Positions 31,401 to 40,100 of a stretch of 64,000 nt of DNA are shown here, in pieces. The stretch covers positions 355,201 to 419,200 of the forward strand of contig OZ025698.1 in assembly GCA_964019335.1 (NCBI GenBank). Direction: 5' to 3'. The translations under genes and the position numbers were made by a program. The stretch comes from Diplonema japonicum. Lineage: Eukaryota > Euglenozoa > Diplonemea > Diplonemida > Diplonemidae. Each line of letters starts with the position of its first letter. Within the stretch, counting starts at the first letter, position 1. Below the pieces are notes generated by a model. That model saw nothing but the letters and a program-made list of their open reading frames with translations. It did no database searches and was not told the DNA's origin.

Positions 31401-31508
31401 GAAGCCGTCCCGTACGACGCTTCCTTTGTTCCCGACAAGGAGGGTGACAACTTGCCCTCTATACCGCCTTCGCTTGAGGCTGTGTCTTACGTGGGTTCTA
31501 TACAGTGA
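25464..31508 (+). CDS. Giant right-handed beta-helix (PbH1 repeat) protein
   Basis: A single uninterrupted frame of 2014 residues. From about residue 60 to 1750 the sequence is one continuous array of roughly 22-24-residue rungs with recurring 'N.I..N...G' turns (for example ENNTVFNNAEGGIHM, GNTISHNTDCGMEV, RNVVANSIQYGLWV). This is the mark of parallel beta-helix folds such as those in FBXO11, NosD and the CASH domain. No F-box, signal peptide or membrane span is visible. The last 260 residues change to a disordered, Ser/Pro/Arg-rich basic tail (TPPRTPVA, SPARSPRATHRPSRRRS) that could bind microtubules or be phosphorylated. Such helices bind or cleave polysaccharides or act as scaffolds; with an intracellular look and no catalytic cluster seen, a scaffold is my preference. 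Confidence 0.88.
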   Translation: MSDVFWRDMPCSWPGRTGVAKTYFVQKQPRRGYFSSINEAVSFAKPGERIEVAQGKYFENVVVCKSVELVAEKGADKPEIYSHGVTLSVDADEAMISGLSIRTGEQECYALLVISGHPIISQCHIQNVQVTGLSNPIIEKNNITQSKTHGAYITGRAGGSFQGNTIENHGWYAVWVEATGQCEFVTNYIQHGGHGQIMVTGQTDFDSIGDVGPNVSASAEEVAPVFKGNKITDTVVNLIRKAELGHKRPSQVREVGDTVSIFVDEREESGQTSYVSDARVERFWKDRAAVEVKSFAVPVFERNWIADGLNHGVRIHQNGGGIFTKNKLMRNAGAGVCISLGSPKIFENDITFNRVGGIIATRDASGHITHNTINGNGLFGVQLSKGGRKLHIEHNTITDHEKMGMHFLDGGTAQCFKNEIAENRGPGVVTETLGDPVLKQNILRANTIGFTATRFGKGVLTDNEIVNNEKEGVIVTQSANPYLAKNRICQSTCNVVVTRNGLGTFIDNYIRDARQVQVLVSAQGNPTMTSNQIICGKDEGVVCKDYGAGVFRFNVVASHLGCNIVISKHADPCFERNLVMGSLIEGVRIEGNGKGTFLSNFIQRNMGSGVVVQSGGVPIFRNNLIRNCRQGGVYIGHGGGGQFEKNQFLRNLCGIEVEGTGAGSQEDDEQREIPVFTRNVVANSIQYGLWVGRGGCPLLQRNIIEGSRVAAVYIETSAHPTLLANEISNNKAGLVFRNEGRGVFIQNLIEGTETFAVEISNGSNPCIASNLITGGTDAIIVEDSAKGNLYQNIITGAETGILIGSGCTTVIKRNVITQCGTGMKLNGASDCELAENIISENTVRGLYVTPTGHCTLLSGHIVTGHTEGVVIEGRGSFTNSHIFNNSKGNLVIQEAGDPALKGNLIAGGTVGMACRGGHGGTSGTIIMKCTQGVVISGIASPEFSENLITECEVGVVVMDNANGMMTGNFLYTNTTNVLLRGGDTFSMEENSIRDADVSVRTEPGGRGTLRGNVIRTNEALAVQLSGGTTVFAENYIFQHWRTPAVLADQPGKAVLQGNIVFENLVGVKTINGADPILRDNHLTGCSIAAILVTDGGAGCFETNKISKNNQLGVLAQCASAPVFFKNVIELNGTNGVMLEDSTKAVFKANTVTANKFVGFVVRTNANPLLEENMVSSNPVAGILVKEAGRGIMRANFLKSTEAHKPQVQIRIEDIGSDPFISNSEISGAATHGVQVRSHCKGQFVGNTISHNTDCGMEVTDDASPTVTKNTFHDNGQQGLTISLGSRGVYENNTVFNNAEGGIHMRAGATGIIKGNTVRDESRGGIMVTSSTGEVSGNDITSCSRFGMCFKGSVLTVVKENILHHNTSPAAVVEHGATPTFTENFFHSNHHGLGVAVRDQGNPLLERNVFYKEHKALSVSSGGGGVYRSNLFIKCGTEGTYVAYVERSEPSFDSNVFCMNEGVSACFGEGAGGKFSHNIVCNGAGESTGVELLANAATCFASNTIWGMRVCVSVTGSASPTFTDDDIIAGVSSCVTIASGGAPSFSSCFIRSSKITGVLVTSGEAGFSGCTFQGNHSGLEVKGGQVTVTGSTFRENKTGVSYTGTNGTMTGCTLVSNTVAVAVRAGANPLIKGNRIHRNTKGVHVTSEGEGTIEECEIYLNDDNVVVEGEAAPYLVENHIYDARRNGVHVNGGQATFTANHIYDNSDHSFYCEAGSPILTGNRIYYAKEAGAFRSADDATPLTRNNTVLNHQSPVINATTQQDRKGIHERAGKELEKVKVGLARRAAKRRESASVSLNIVEPVLEMFVDGNGAPRKEARDQKSTNDEERKEIGSRGSLFAEDRSVSYTILAEVRRGLTHVGGFGRQSVADDSGRRKSSAFGALRTKLPTPPQSRRGTVASPPRTPVASPSQRTPPRTPVAKPPATDRKRSSIRPRKTSSTTVTPRSQSPARSPRATHRPSRRRSNLPTVSSTTESRPPTLEAVPYDASFVPDKEGDNLPSIPPSLEAVSYVGSIQ

Positions 31509-32024
31509 GTTTTTCTTTTTTTTTTTTCTTGCGATTTCTCTTTTTCTTTTTTTTGATTTAGGACTGTTTCGCTTCGGATCTGTAATCTGAGTTCTTAGAT
31601 TCCCCCCCCAAAAAAAAGTAAAAAAAGCAGTTGATTTGAGAAGAAAAAAAAAAAGAAAATCTCGGTGGACCCCTCTGGAGATTCTTTTGGAGAGATACGA
31701 AAGGTTCCAGAAAGGGAAAAGCAGATAAGTGGAGACAGGGGGGGGGGGGGGGGGGGGGGCGTCTTCTTCTCTCCTCTCTTTTTCCCATTTCCACGGATAT
31801 TTCTAATTACTCTCTGCTATGGGAAGGGAGAAAGTTAATAGAACTATCACGCAGAGCAAGGGCGAAAGGGATAAGCAGCGGGGCCATTCTGGTTCAGAAG
31901 TATTCTGGAAGTGGTCGTTTGCTGCCAGGTGCAATGGAGTGAGATCTCCCCCCCCCTTACCTGTTCCCCCACCCTCTTTCGTGTTAGCAATAACAACCAA
32001 TGTCCAACAGCTACGGGGTACACA
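31509..32024. other. Intergenic with G-run
   Basis: T-runs, then A-runs, a G-run of about 20 (31740-31759), a 45-base stretch near 31776-31822 that recurs in diverged form at 33836-33884, and a C/T-rich tract ending in CAACAG (32005-32010) 15 bases before the ATG, a plausible splice acceptor. Confidence 0.55.
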
Positions 32025-33696
32025 ATGATCGGCAGTGAGTCATCTCCAAAGCCTGGGGCCTATGGCAAACGGCGGGTAGTTGGCATAGCAGTATGCTTAT
32101 GACACATTCAACAAAACAATGAACAGGCGGTCAGCAAACTAAACTTTGAACCTGCAAAAATAAACTTGAAGGGATTCGATCAGGGAATGGCGTATATCAG
32201 AATATGCCAGAAGGCCGACAGTAACGGAAAGCTGCTGGACCGTGTGTTTATCATCACAAGGCGCTGCTTGCTGCTGGCCGACACCAGCAGCAGGGTGAAG
32301 AGGTGCTTGACATTCGATTCTGTGAAACGCTTCACAATGCAGATGGACAGTAAAGGTGTGTGGGAAATGGTACTGTCCCTCGACCAACCCGAACAAGATT
32401 TGTTGCTAAAATTCGCACCCGACAAAAGGAACTTCACCGACTCCACCGAGGAGGAATTCAAGAAGATGGCAGAGCTATATGTAATGATATCCTCCGCATT
32501 CTTGGGCACACCAACCAAAGTTGAATGGCCCACAGATCCACGGGATTTGCCTACCAAAAAAGAACAAAAGCAGAAGTACGTACAAGTGGAGCACCTCGGG
32601 GAAGGCGGGCAGGGGTCAGTTTACAAGGTGATGAAAATAGCGGGCGGGAAGTTCTTTGCGATGAAGAAGCTGACTGCTGCCGCAGAAGAGCAGCATTTGA
32701 AGAATGTAAAGGAGGTGAAACACATGCTGAAGCTGAGCCACAGGAACCTTGTTCCCTGCCTTGACCACTTCATGACGACGGGGACAGAACAACACGGGGC
32801 CCTCACTGTGAAGGAGTGGCGGCTTCACATAGTAATGCCCCTGTACACTGGGGGAGACCTCCATGCTCACGTTATGAAGGAGGGACCCCTTCCTCAAATG
32901 AAGGCCCAAAGACTCTTGCAGGAGATGGCTGATGCCCTTCACTACATCCACAACCAGGACTTCATCCACAGGGATGTGAAGCCCCTCAACATTATGTTGA
33001 ATACTCCTTCTGATGCTGTTTCTGGTGGTCAAGCTGAATTCGTTCTGGCCGACCTTGGACTGTCGAGGGAGGTGGTCGGAGAGGGGGAAGCCAGCACCTT
33101 TGCGGGGACACCACCCTTCATGTCCCCAGAATTCTGGGATCAGAAGCGCTACACCAACAAGGTAGACATGTGGGCCCTTGCAGTGACTGTGTGCTACGTG
33201 GTGCTTTCCAGAGACATGAGGGACCGCTTCCTGAAGTACTTGAAGGTAAACCGTGAGCTTGTGATGACAGAGCTTCGGGCGCTCCTCCCTCCTGTCTTCA
33301 GCGCACCGCTGTGCGAGTTGATCCTCCGCCTCCTCTCCATAAACCCTTCAGAACGTCCCACTGCTGGGGAGGTCCTGCGGGAAGTAAAGACGGCGACGAC
33401 ACCAACACCAACAGCAACAACAACAACAACAACAAACGATAGTGCTTCTTGCGATCGGGAGTATAAATGGTGAGGAGAGGACCAGGAGGCTCCGTGTGGG
33501 AGTGGGGGCGGGAATGGAAGAGGTTCGGGTGGCGGCTGTGAAGGGGTTCTCAGAGGGGCAGGCGTTGCGGGTTCGCAGAGTACAGGTGTTCGACAAGGAC
33601 TTCGAGGAGTTCGTGGAGGCTGACGACGAGGACATTGTGTTCAAGGACAAGGAGCGCATCCGTATCGTGTTTGAACTCTGCAACCTCTCCATCTGA
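32025..33696 (+). CDS. Protein kinase with N-terminal PH-like domain and C-terminal ubiquitin-like domain; three exons
   Basis: I propose exons 32025-32090, 32127-33383 and 33415-33696 (534 residues), all phase 0. Intron 1 is GTATGC...GAACAG (36 bases), intron 2 GTAAAG...CAACAG (31 bases). Intron 2 is needed because the frame otherwise stops at 33473 while a clearly coding frame continues to 33696. Residues about 20-130 are beta-rich and PH/myosin-tail-like (YIRICQK, RVFIITRRCLLLAD). The kinase spans about 165-440: GEGGQGSVYK, FAMKKL, HRDVKPLNIM, ADLGLS (DLG for DFG), GTPPFMSPEFW. After a short poly-Q the C-terminal 85 residues (RLRVGVGAG...VQVFDKDFEEFVE) look like a PB1/DCX-type ubiquitin fold. 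A close relative starts at 63263. Substrate unknown. Confidence 0.78.
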
Positions 33697-34354
33697 GGGG
33701 ACCGCAGCCTTGACTTCCGCACAGACGGAGCTGAACCGTCTCGAAGCTCCTGAGAAGTTTGAAGCCGCAAAGAATCAAACAAAATTCTCCCTTTTAACTC
33801 GTATTCTCTTGTATTGGTTGTATTGACTTTCTTCTCACTCTCTTTCCCATTGTCACAGATATTCTGAGTACTCTTCTGTGGTATGGTCCGTCATCTAAAA
33901 GGCGGAGGAGAAGGAAGAAATATTTCTACTTTGAGAAGAGGAAAGCTTGGGCGCTCAAATGTTGCAATGGACCGTGTCTTCGCCCATGACTCTTGTTGTC
34001 TGCGGCCAATTGAGGACGTTGGCAACAGCATTTTTTTGTTTTCCCTCCGTTTACATCCTATATTCTTTCAAATCGATATAACAGCCTATGTTCAACACAG
34101 TGGCCCCAATTCAGTGCCAATAACGTTAAAATAAAATCACGTAGCCTCTTATAATCGCCTATAACCCCAAGTCGTGACGTGGTGAGTGCTCTTGAAAAGG
34201 TTAAGTTAGGCTAAACTAGTTTATTTTTTTTTTCCTTTCTTTTTTTTCTATAGCTGATGCCAGCGTACTGAGCTATTTTATTAGGTAAAAAAAAAAAAAA
34301 CCCACGCACTGAAAATCCACAAACAAATGAAGCGCTAAACTAGTTTTTTTTTTT
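33697..34354. other. Intergenic region between kinase and retroelement
   Basis: Less homopolymeric than most gaps. It begins with a probable 3' UTR and has a diverged copy (33836-33884) of the sequence upstream of the kinase gene. It ends with A- and T-runs next to the truncated retroelement. No credible frame or RNA gene. Confidence 0.55.
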
Positions 34355-35690
34355 CGACAGAGATGCATGCGGATCGCTGCGGGGTACGGCACGGGGTCCA
34401 CCCCGATGGGACCAGTAGGCAACCTGGTCTGTCGGTGGCTCCCCTATATAGGATGGAGCTGGGCGCAATTGCTAGACTGTGGGAACAAACCCTGGGCCGA
34501 ACGCGGACACGTCTTTAGGGACGCGGTGAGGAAAGCCCGGAGCAGGTCGCTGGCGAACGAGAGGAACACAGTGAGAGGGATGGAGGCAGGAGCGGATCCC
34601 AAAACCAACCAACTATGGAAAACAGCCAAAGACCCGCTCATGTCCTACTGCCTGAGACGGGTTATCACCGGAGGGGTCCCCTACCTTAGCCCGCATGCAG
34701 GAACGAATCAAAGAAGCGTCCCCCTGGCACCAGAAGGTGACGGCACCGAAGAAGTCGAAGAGAGCGTAAGCCAAGTCCCAACAACGACAGTATCACGCAC
34801 ACAAGGGTTCAGGTGCGACCTGTGTGAATCACCGTACCCGGACACGGTAACCCTACTCCGCCACCAACTCTACGAGTGCGCCTGCGCACAGGAAGAGCTA
34901 GCACAGGACGGCTTGGAACCACTGCGCAACAGGACAGGATGGCCCCTGTGTCTGGAATTGCACGCGATTCTGCCGAGAGGACATGACTTTGCGTACCTAG
35001 AGAAGCTGCAAAGATACTTAGCCGTGTTGGTTGAGAAACGAGACGTAGAGCTCATGCAGAAGGAGGATGTCAACACACAGCCGCTACCGTGGATTCGAAA
35101 TGTGGTAGGTAAGAAATGCCCCGTTCCGATAGCTGGCGAGCTCGAAGGAGTGAGCGGGGTCCTGTCCCAGTACCTGAACCCGCTGCTACAATGGTTGTCA
35201 CAACTGCGCTGGGTGGAGAAGGACACCACCTCGGAGGTGTCGGCGGTGGAACTGGCCATTGACTTCGAATGGACGACCGGAAAGTCTTTGGGAGGCCTGC
35301 TGGAAGATAGGGCGCGCAGAATCAAAGCTCTCATCGTAAAGATAAACACAGCATGCAGGGCACGGAAGAAGCGACGCCCCTTCCCAGCGGACGAGAGAAA
35401 AAGAGTGAAGTCTCTCATCGCCATTGGAGGAAAGGCAGCTATTGGTTTCTCCAGGAGGCCTATTTTCGCCACCCGGTCCACGCACGACAAGCTAATGGAA
35501 TTGAAAGCCGACTACAAGCGGGACCGCATCACACGACTCCGCAAGACGCTCACGGCCTCAATCGGAATGAAAGCAATGCTCCAGAAGGGGAGTATTAACA
35601 GATAGACCCCCCCCCCTCCCATAGGGCGGCCCTTTAGCGGGGGGCTTGTCCTGTACTTTGAGTTTTTTCTTTTTCTTTTCTTCTTCTTCT
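34355..35690 (+). mobile_element. 5'-truncated non-LTR retroelement, subfamily A (C-terminal region only)
   Basis: An open frame to TAG at 35603-35605 encodes only the part downstream of the reverse transcriptase. It includes a zinc-binding cluster (CDLCESPYPDTVTLLRHQLYEC, C-x2-C...H...C, at about 34816-34881) and the conserved tail (SAVELAIDFEWTTGKSLGG and RRPIFATRSTHDKL) shared with the copy at 41647. The 3' UTR carries GGCGGCCCTTTAGCGG and CTGTACTTTGAG, as in the fragment at 2606. The 5' junction abuts a T-run. The first ATG (34367) is probably not a natural start. Confidence 0.82.
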
Positions 35691-35768
35691 TATTCTTTTG
35701 TTACCTGTGCGAAAAAGATTTCGTCAAAAAAAAAAAGAGGCTTAAAAAAAAAAAAAAAAAAAAAAAAA

Positions 35769-36500
35769 ATGATGAAACTAACAATAAAAGGCACGTGGCT
35801 CCTGTACGGGTGTGTGGGTCTCACCATCTTGTGTTTTGCCTGTACGTACCCCATCTCCGTCTACGCATGCAAAGAAAGCGACGAGTGCTTGGGCCACCAA
35901 GGAGAGTACTTTCTGTCCAACACCATCAACTACCCTTACGCCAGCTGCATAGGCTCCTTCCTGCTGTCGTTCGGGGCCATGCTACTCGGCGCGGTACTAT
36001 TGCTGAAACACATGGCCATCGATAAGTGCATTCCTGAGGAAAATGGCGAGCGGTGCCAAAAGATCAACAATGTCGGTGTGGGTTTGGGCGTGACATCTAT
36101 GGTAGGGGCCATTGGGGTCTGCTCGTTTCAACTGGCCGCAATCCCATCTATGCATTACACTTTTGCAGCTTTATTTTTCGGCGGTGGGCTGCTATCTCTT
36201 TCCTGCTTCAGCTACCTTGACTATCTTCTCCATCACGATGGAACATCAATGGGAGTCGTCAGAGCACGCATTGCTTTCCTGATATGTGCTTTTTTATGCT
36301 TAACCACTTGGATCTTGATGGGTCTTGTTACTAACGATTTCAGTTCAACGCGGTACACCATCCCCACCGCAGTAATGGAGGTCTGTTGCTTCCTGTGCTT
36401 CGAGGCGGTGTTGGCAAGCTGGTACAGGGATTTTTGCACGCAATCTCTCACCCTAACCTCCCTTGACCCTTCTTCAGAATACACTCCTGTCAATGCTTGA
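35769..36500 (+). CDS. Frag1/DRAM/Sfk1-family membrane protein (tentative)
   Basis: 243 residues from the ATG at 35769 (a second ATG follows immediately). Six hydrophobic helices are apparent (about 9-30, 57-80, 98-118, 124-145, 165-187, 200-220). The first extracytosolic loop (CTYPISVYACKESDECLG, then YFLSN and YPYASCIGSFLLSFGAM) resembles the 'PYISDTG..PE' loop and following helix of the Frag1/DRAM/Sfk1 family. Members act in lipid handling, GPI-anchor maturation or autophagy-related membranes; I cannot choose. The leader is an A-run of about 26 bases that touches the ATG, and the 3' end of a retroelement lies 80 bases upstream. Confidence 0.65.
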   Translation: MMKLTIKGTWLLYGCVGLTILCFACTYPISVYACKESDECLGHQGEYFLSNTINYPYASCIGSFLLSFGAMLLGAVLLLKHMAIDKCIPEENGERCQKINNVGVGLGVTSMVGAIGVCSFQLAAIPSMHYTFAALFFGGGLLSLSCFSYLDYLLHHDGTSMGVVRARIAFLICAFLCLTTWILMGLVTNDFSSTRYTIPTAVMEVCCFLCFEAVLASWYRDFCTQSLTLTSLDPSSEYTPVNA

Positions 36501-37189
36501 AAAAAAAAAACTTTTTTTTTTTGTGCTGTGTCTTTCCATGTTATGTGATGTCTGTGCGAATATATGGCCTCCGATGCTCTTTTGTCGGTCAGGGAATCTT
36601 CTCGATCTTCGCGTTCCTTTGAGGGAAAGGCGAAAAAAGAAGAAGAAAAAAGTACACCCCCCCCACTCATATGGATATGCACTTCCTGCTAGAACTTGTC
36701 ATCCTTGTGCCGAGAAGAAAAAAAAGAATTAATTTCCTTACTTTATTAGGTCTTACATTTTCTTTTTTCTGCATTTTCTCGCGTTTCTTTGCTCAGGCGA
36801 GATATAAAAAAAAATAAGCTCAAGTTCTCAAAATTATTGTCCCCCCCCCCCCCCCCCTCCCCCTTAATTCTTCTACATACGATTGGAGCAACTCCTGGGG
36901 GTTTATTTTTCTACACAGCCAAAAGAATGACCGAGTCTTGCTCCGGTTAGACTTTTTTGTTTGTGCTTTTGCGTTTCGCTCGAACACACGAGGAGGATGT
37001 GAAAGGGTTTCTGTCTGTCTTATTTTCTTGCTTTTTTTTTTTCTCTCTCTTTATATCTAATTCCATTTCAAAAGAACATGGCAGCTCCATTCTTCATCAT
37101 CATCATTCTTTTTCTTTTGTGTGTGTTTGTTTTCATTTTTTTCTCCCCCCTCCGATCCACAAGAACAGGTCATCCCCCCCCACCCAACG
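36501..37189. other. Intergenic, mixed
   Basis: A-/T-runs after the stop, a C-run at 36841-36857, T-rich tracts near 37030-37060 and 37130-37150, and a C/T-rich stretch (37141-37188) with AACAG just before the globin start codon. No gene is seen. Confidence 0.6.
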
Positions 37190-40100
37190 ATGTCTTCCCT
37201 GGGAGTCGCTCTGGCAGAGTTAGACTCAACAAAAGACGCATTACAGCATGAAGAATACGTAAATCTCAAGCGCAAGCTTTTCGAAAAGCACCTAGGGGTG
37301 TCGCCCTGTTTGACCGACAAAGAGAGCACCTTGAAGTACATGAAGGAGCAGGCTGTTGTAGCAGAAGTAGACGCAGCACTAAAACACTTGTTCGAAGCAA
37401 AACCACCGAACGCCGTCAGTTTTCTCGCCGATTATTTCACGAGGAAGGTGCAGCTGTCCCAACGGGGGAGGCCGCAGTCTGCCGCGCCGAGACACAAACA
37501 AACAAGAGGAACGAATCTATTCGAGAGGCTCGGAGGTGAAACCATGATGAAAACCATCGTTGAGCGGTTCTATGACAAGGTACTCGACGATAACCAGGTG
37601 GCGCATTTCTTCACAGGACACCTTATGTCGAAGCAGCAGGACATGCAGAACAAATTCTTGACTAAGCTCTTCGAAGGTCCTGACAACTACAACGGCAAAA
37701 CCATGCAACAGGCTCACAAGAGACTGGTCAGCAACATGGGTCTGAACGACAAACACTTCGATATCATGATTTCACTGCTCCGCAACGTGCTCACCGATGC
37801 CAATGTCCTGCATGATGATGTGGATCGCTGCATTTCTCTAGTCGAATCAACAAGAACCGACGTTCTATGCAAGGACATGAAGGACGAGGCCCCGTCCCTT
37901 TATGAACGACTCGGCGGGTGTGCCGCGCTTAACGCTACGGTTGAAAACTTTTACGAGAAGGTTCTTGCAGACAGCAGAGTGAACGGCTTCTTCGAGGGTG
38001 TCGATATGAAGAAGCAGAAGCAGATACAGAAAGCCTTCCTCACCTTTGCTTTCGGTGGCCCCAACAAGTACTCCGGACGCAATATGCGCAAGGCACATGA
38101 GAAGCTTGTCAAGGAAAAAGGCCTGAACGACAGCCACTACGACGCCATCGTCGACCTCTTAGCAGAGACACTCAGCGAGCTAGGCGTCAGCGCCACAGAG
38201 ATCAAAGCCGTTGCCGCGGTGGCCAACACTGTGAGGGACGATATCTTGTGCAAGGAGACGGGTACACCAACACCCGCGGCCAACGAGAGTCAACCAGAGC
38301 CGCCCACTCTGTTTGAAAGGCTTGGCGGTGCTGCTGCTGTCGACGCTGCCGTCGATCAGTTCTACGAAAAGGTACTCGCAGACAGCAGGGTGAAGGACTT
38401 CTTCGAAGGTGTTGATATGAAGAAACAACGAAAAATGCAAAAGGCCTTCCTCACCTTCGCCTTTGGCGGTCCCAACAAATACTCCGGACATTCCATGCAG
38501 AAGGCTCACGAGAAGCTTGTGAAGGAGAAGGGTCTGAACGAAACCCATTACAATGCGATCGTCGAACTGCTTGCAGAAACCCTGAAAGAACTAGGTGTTG
38601 GCGATGCTGATATTGGTGAGGTGGCGAAGGTGGCGAACAGTGTGAAGGATGATGTTCTGTGCAAAGGAATGGACTTAACACCACCTTCTCTGTTCGAAAG
38701 GCTTGGCGGTGCTGCTGCTGTCGACGCTGCCGTCGATCAGTTCTACGAAAAGGTACTCGCAGACAGCAGGGTGAAGGACTTCTTCGAAGGTGTTGATATG
38801 AACAAACAACGAAAAATGCAAAAGGCCTTCCTCACCTTCGCCTTTGGCGGTCCCAACAAATACTCCGGACATTCCATGCAGAAGGCTCACGAGAAGCTTG
38901 TGAAGGAGAAGGGTCTGAACGACAGCCACTACGATGCAATCGTGGAACTGCTTGGTGGGACTTTGAAGGAGCTTGGTGTTGGCAATGCCGATGTCGATGA
39001 AGTGGCTAAAATAGCAAACAGTGTGAGGGACGATGTTCTGTGCAAAGAGTTGGTGGCGCAAGCACCTTCTCTGTTCGAAAGGCTTGGCGGTGGTGCTGCT
39101 GTCGACGCTGCCGTCGATAAGTTCTACGAAAAGGTACTCGCAGACAGCAGGGTGAGGGACTTCTTCGAAGGTGTTGATATGAACAAACAACGAAAAATGC
39201 AAAAAGCCTTCCTCACCTTCGCCTTTGGCGGTCCCAACAAATACACCGGACATTCCATGCAGAAGGCTCACGAGAAGCTTGTGAAGGAGAAGGGTCTGAA
39301 CGAAACCCATTACAATGTGATCGTCGAACTGCTTGCAGAAACCCTGAGAGAACTAGGTGTTAGTAATACCGACATCGATGAAGTGGCGAAGGTGGCGAAC
39401 AGTGTGAAGGATGATGTTCTGTGCAAAGGAATGGAAACACCTCCCCTGTTCGAAAGGCTTGGCGGTGGTGCTGCTGTCGACGCTGCCGTTGATCAGTTCT
39501 ACGAAAAGGTACTCGCAGACAGCAGGGTGAAGGACTTCTTCGAAGGTGTTGATATGAAGAAACAAAAGCAGATGCAAAAATCCTTCCTCACCCTTGCCTT
39601 CGGCGGTCCCAACAAATACTCCGGACGTTCCATGCAGAAGGCTCACGAGAAGCTTGTGAAGGAGAAAGGTCTGAACGAAACCCACTACAATGCGATCGTC
39701 GAACTGCTTGCAGAAACCCTGAAAGAGCTAGGTGTTGGCGATGCTGATATCGAGGAAGTGGCTAAAATAGCAAACAGTGTAAAAGACGACATCCTGTGCA
39801 AAGGAATGGACGTAACACCACCCCCTCTGTTCGAAAGGCTTGGCGGTGAAGCGGCTGTCGACGCTGCCGTCGATCAGTTCTACGAAAAGGTACTCGCAGA
39901 CAGCAGGGTGAAGGACTTCTTCGAAGGTGTTGATATGAAGAAACAACGAAAAATGCAAAAGGCCTTCCTCACCTTCGCCTTCGGCGGTCTCAACAAATAC
40001 TCCGGACATTCCATGCAGAAGGCTCACGAGAAGCTTGTGAAGGAGAAGGGTCTGAACGAAACCCATTACGATGCAATCGTCGAACTGCTTGCAGAAACCC

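Noticed and set aside
35640-35665. CTGTACTTT near the retroelement 3' end, resembling the conserved end of euglenozoan spliced leaders
   Set aside because: Only nine bases match, there is no downstream splice donor or snRNA-like sequence, and it is part of the repeat's 3' UTR.
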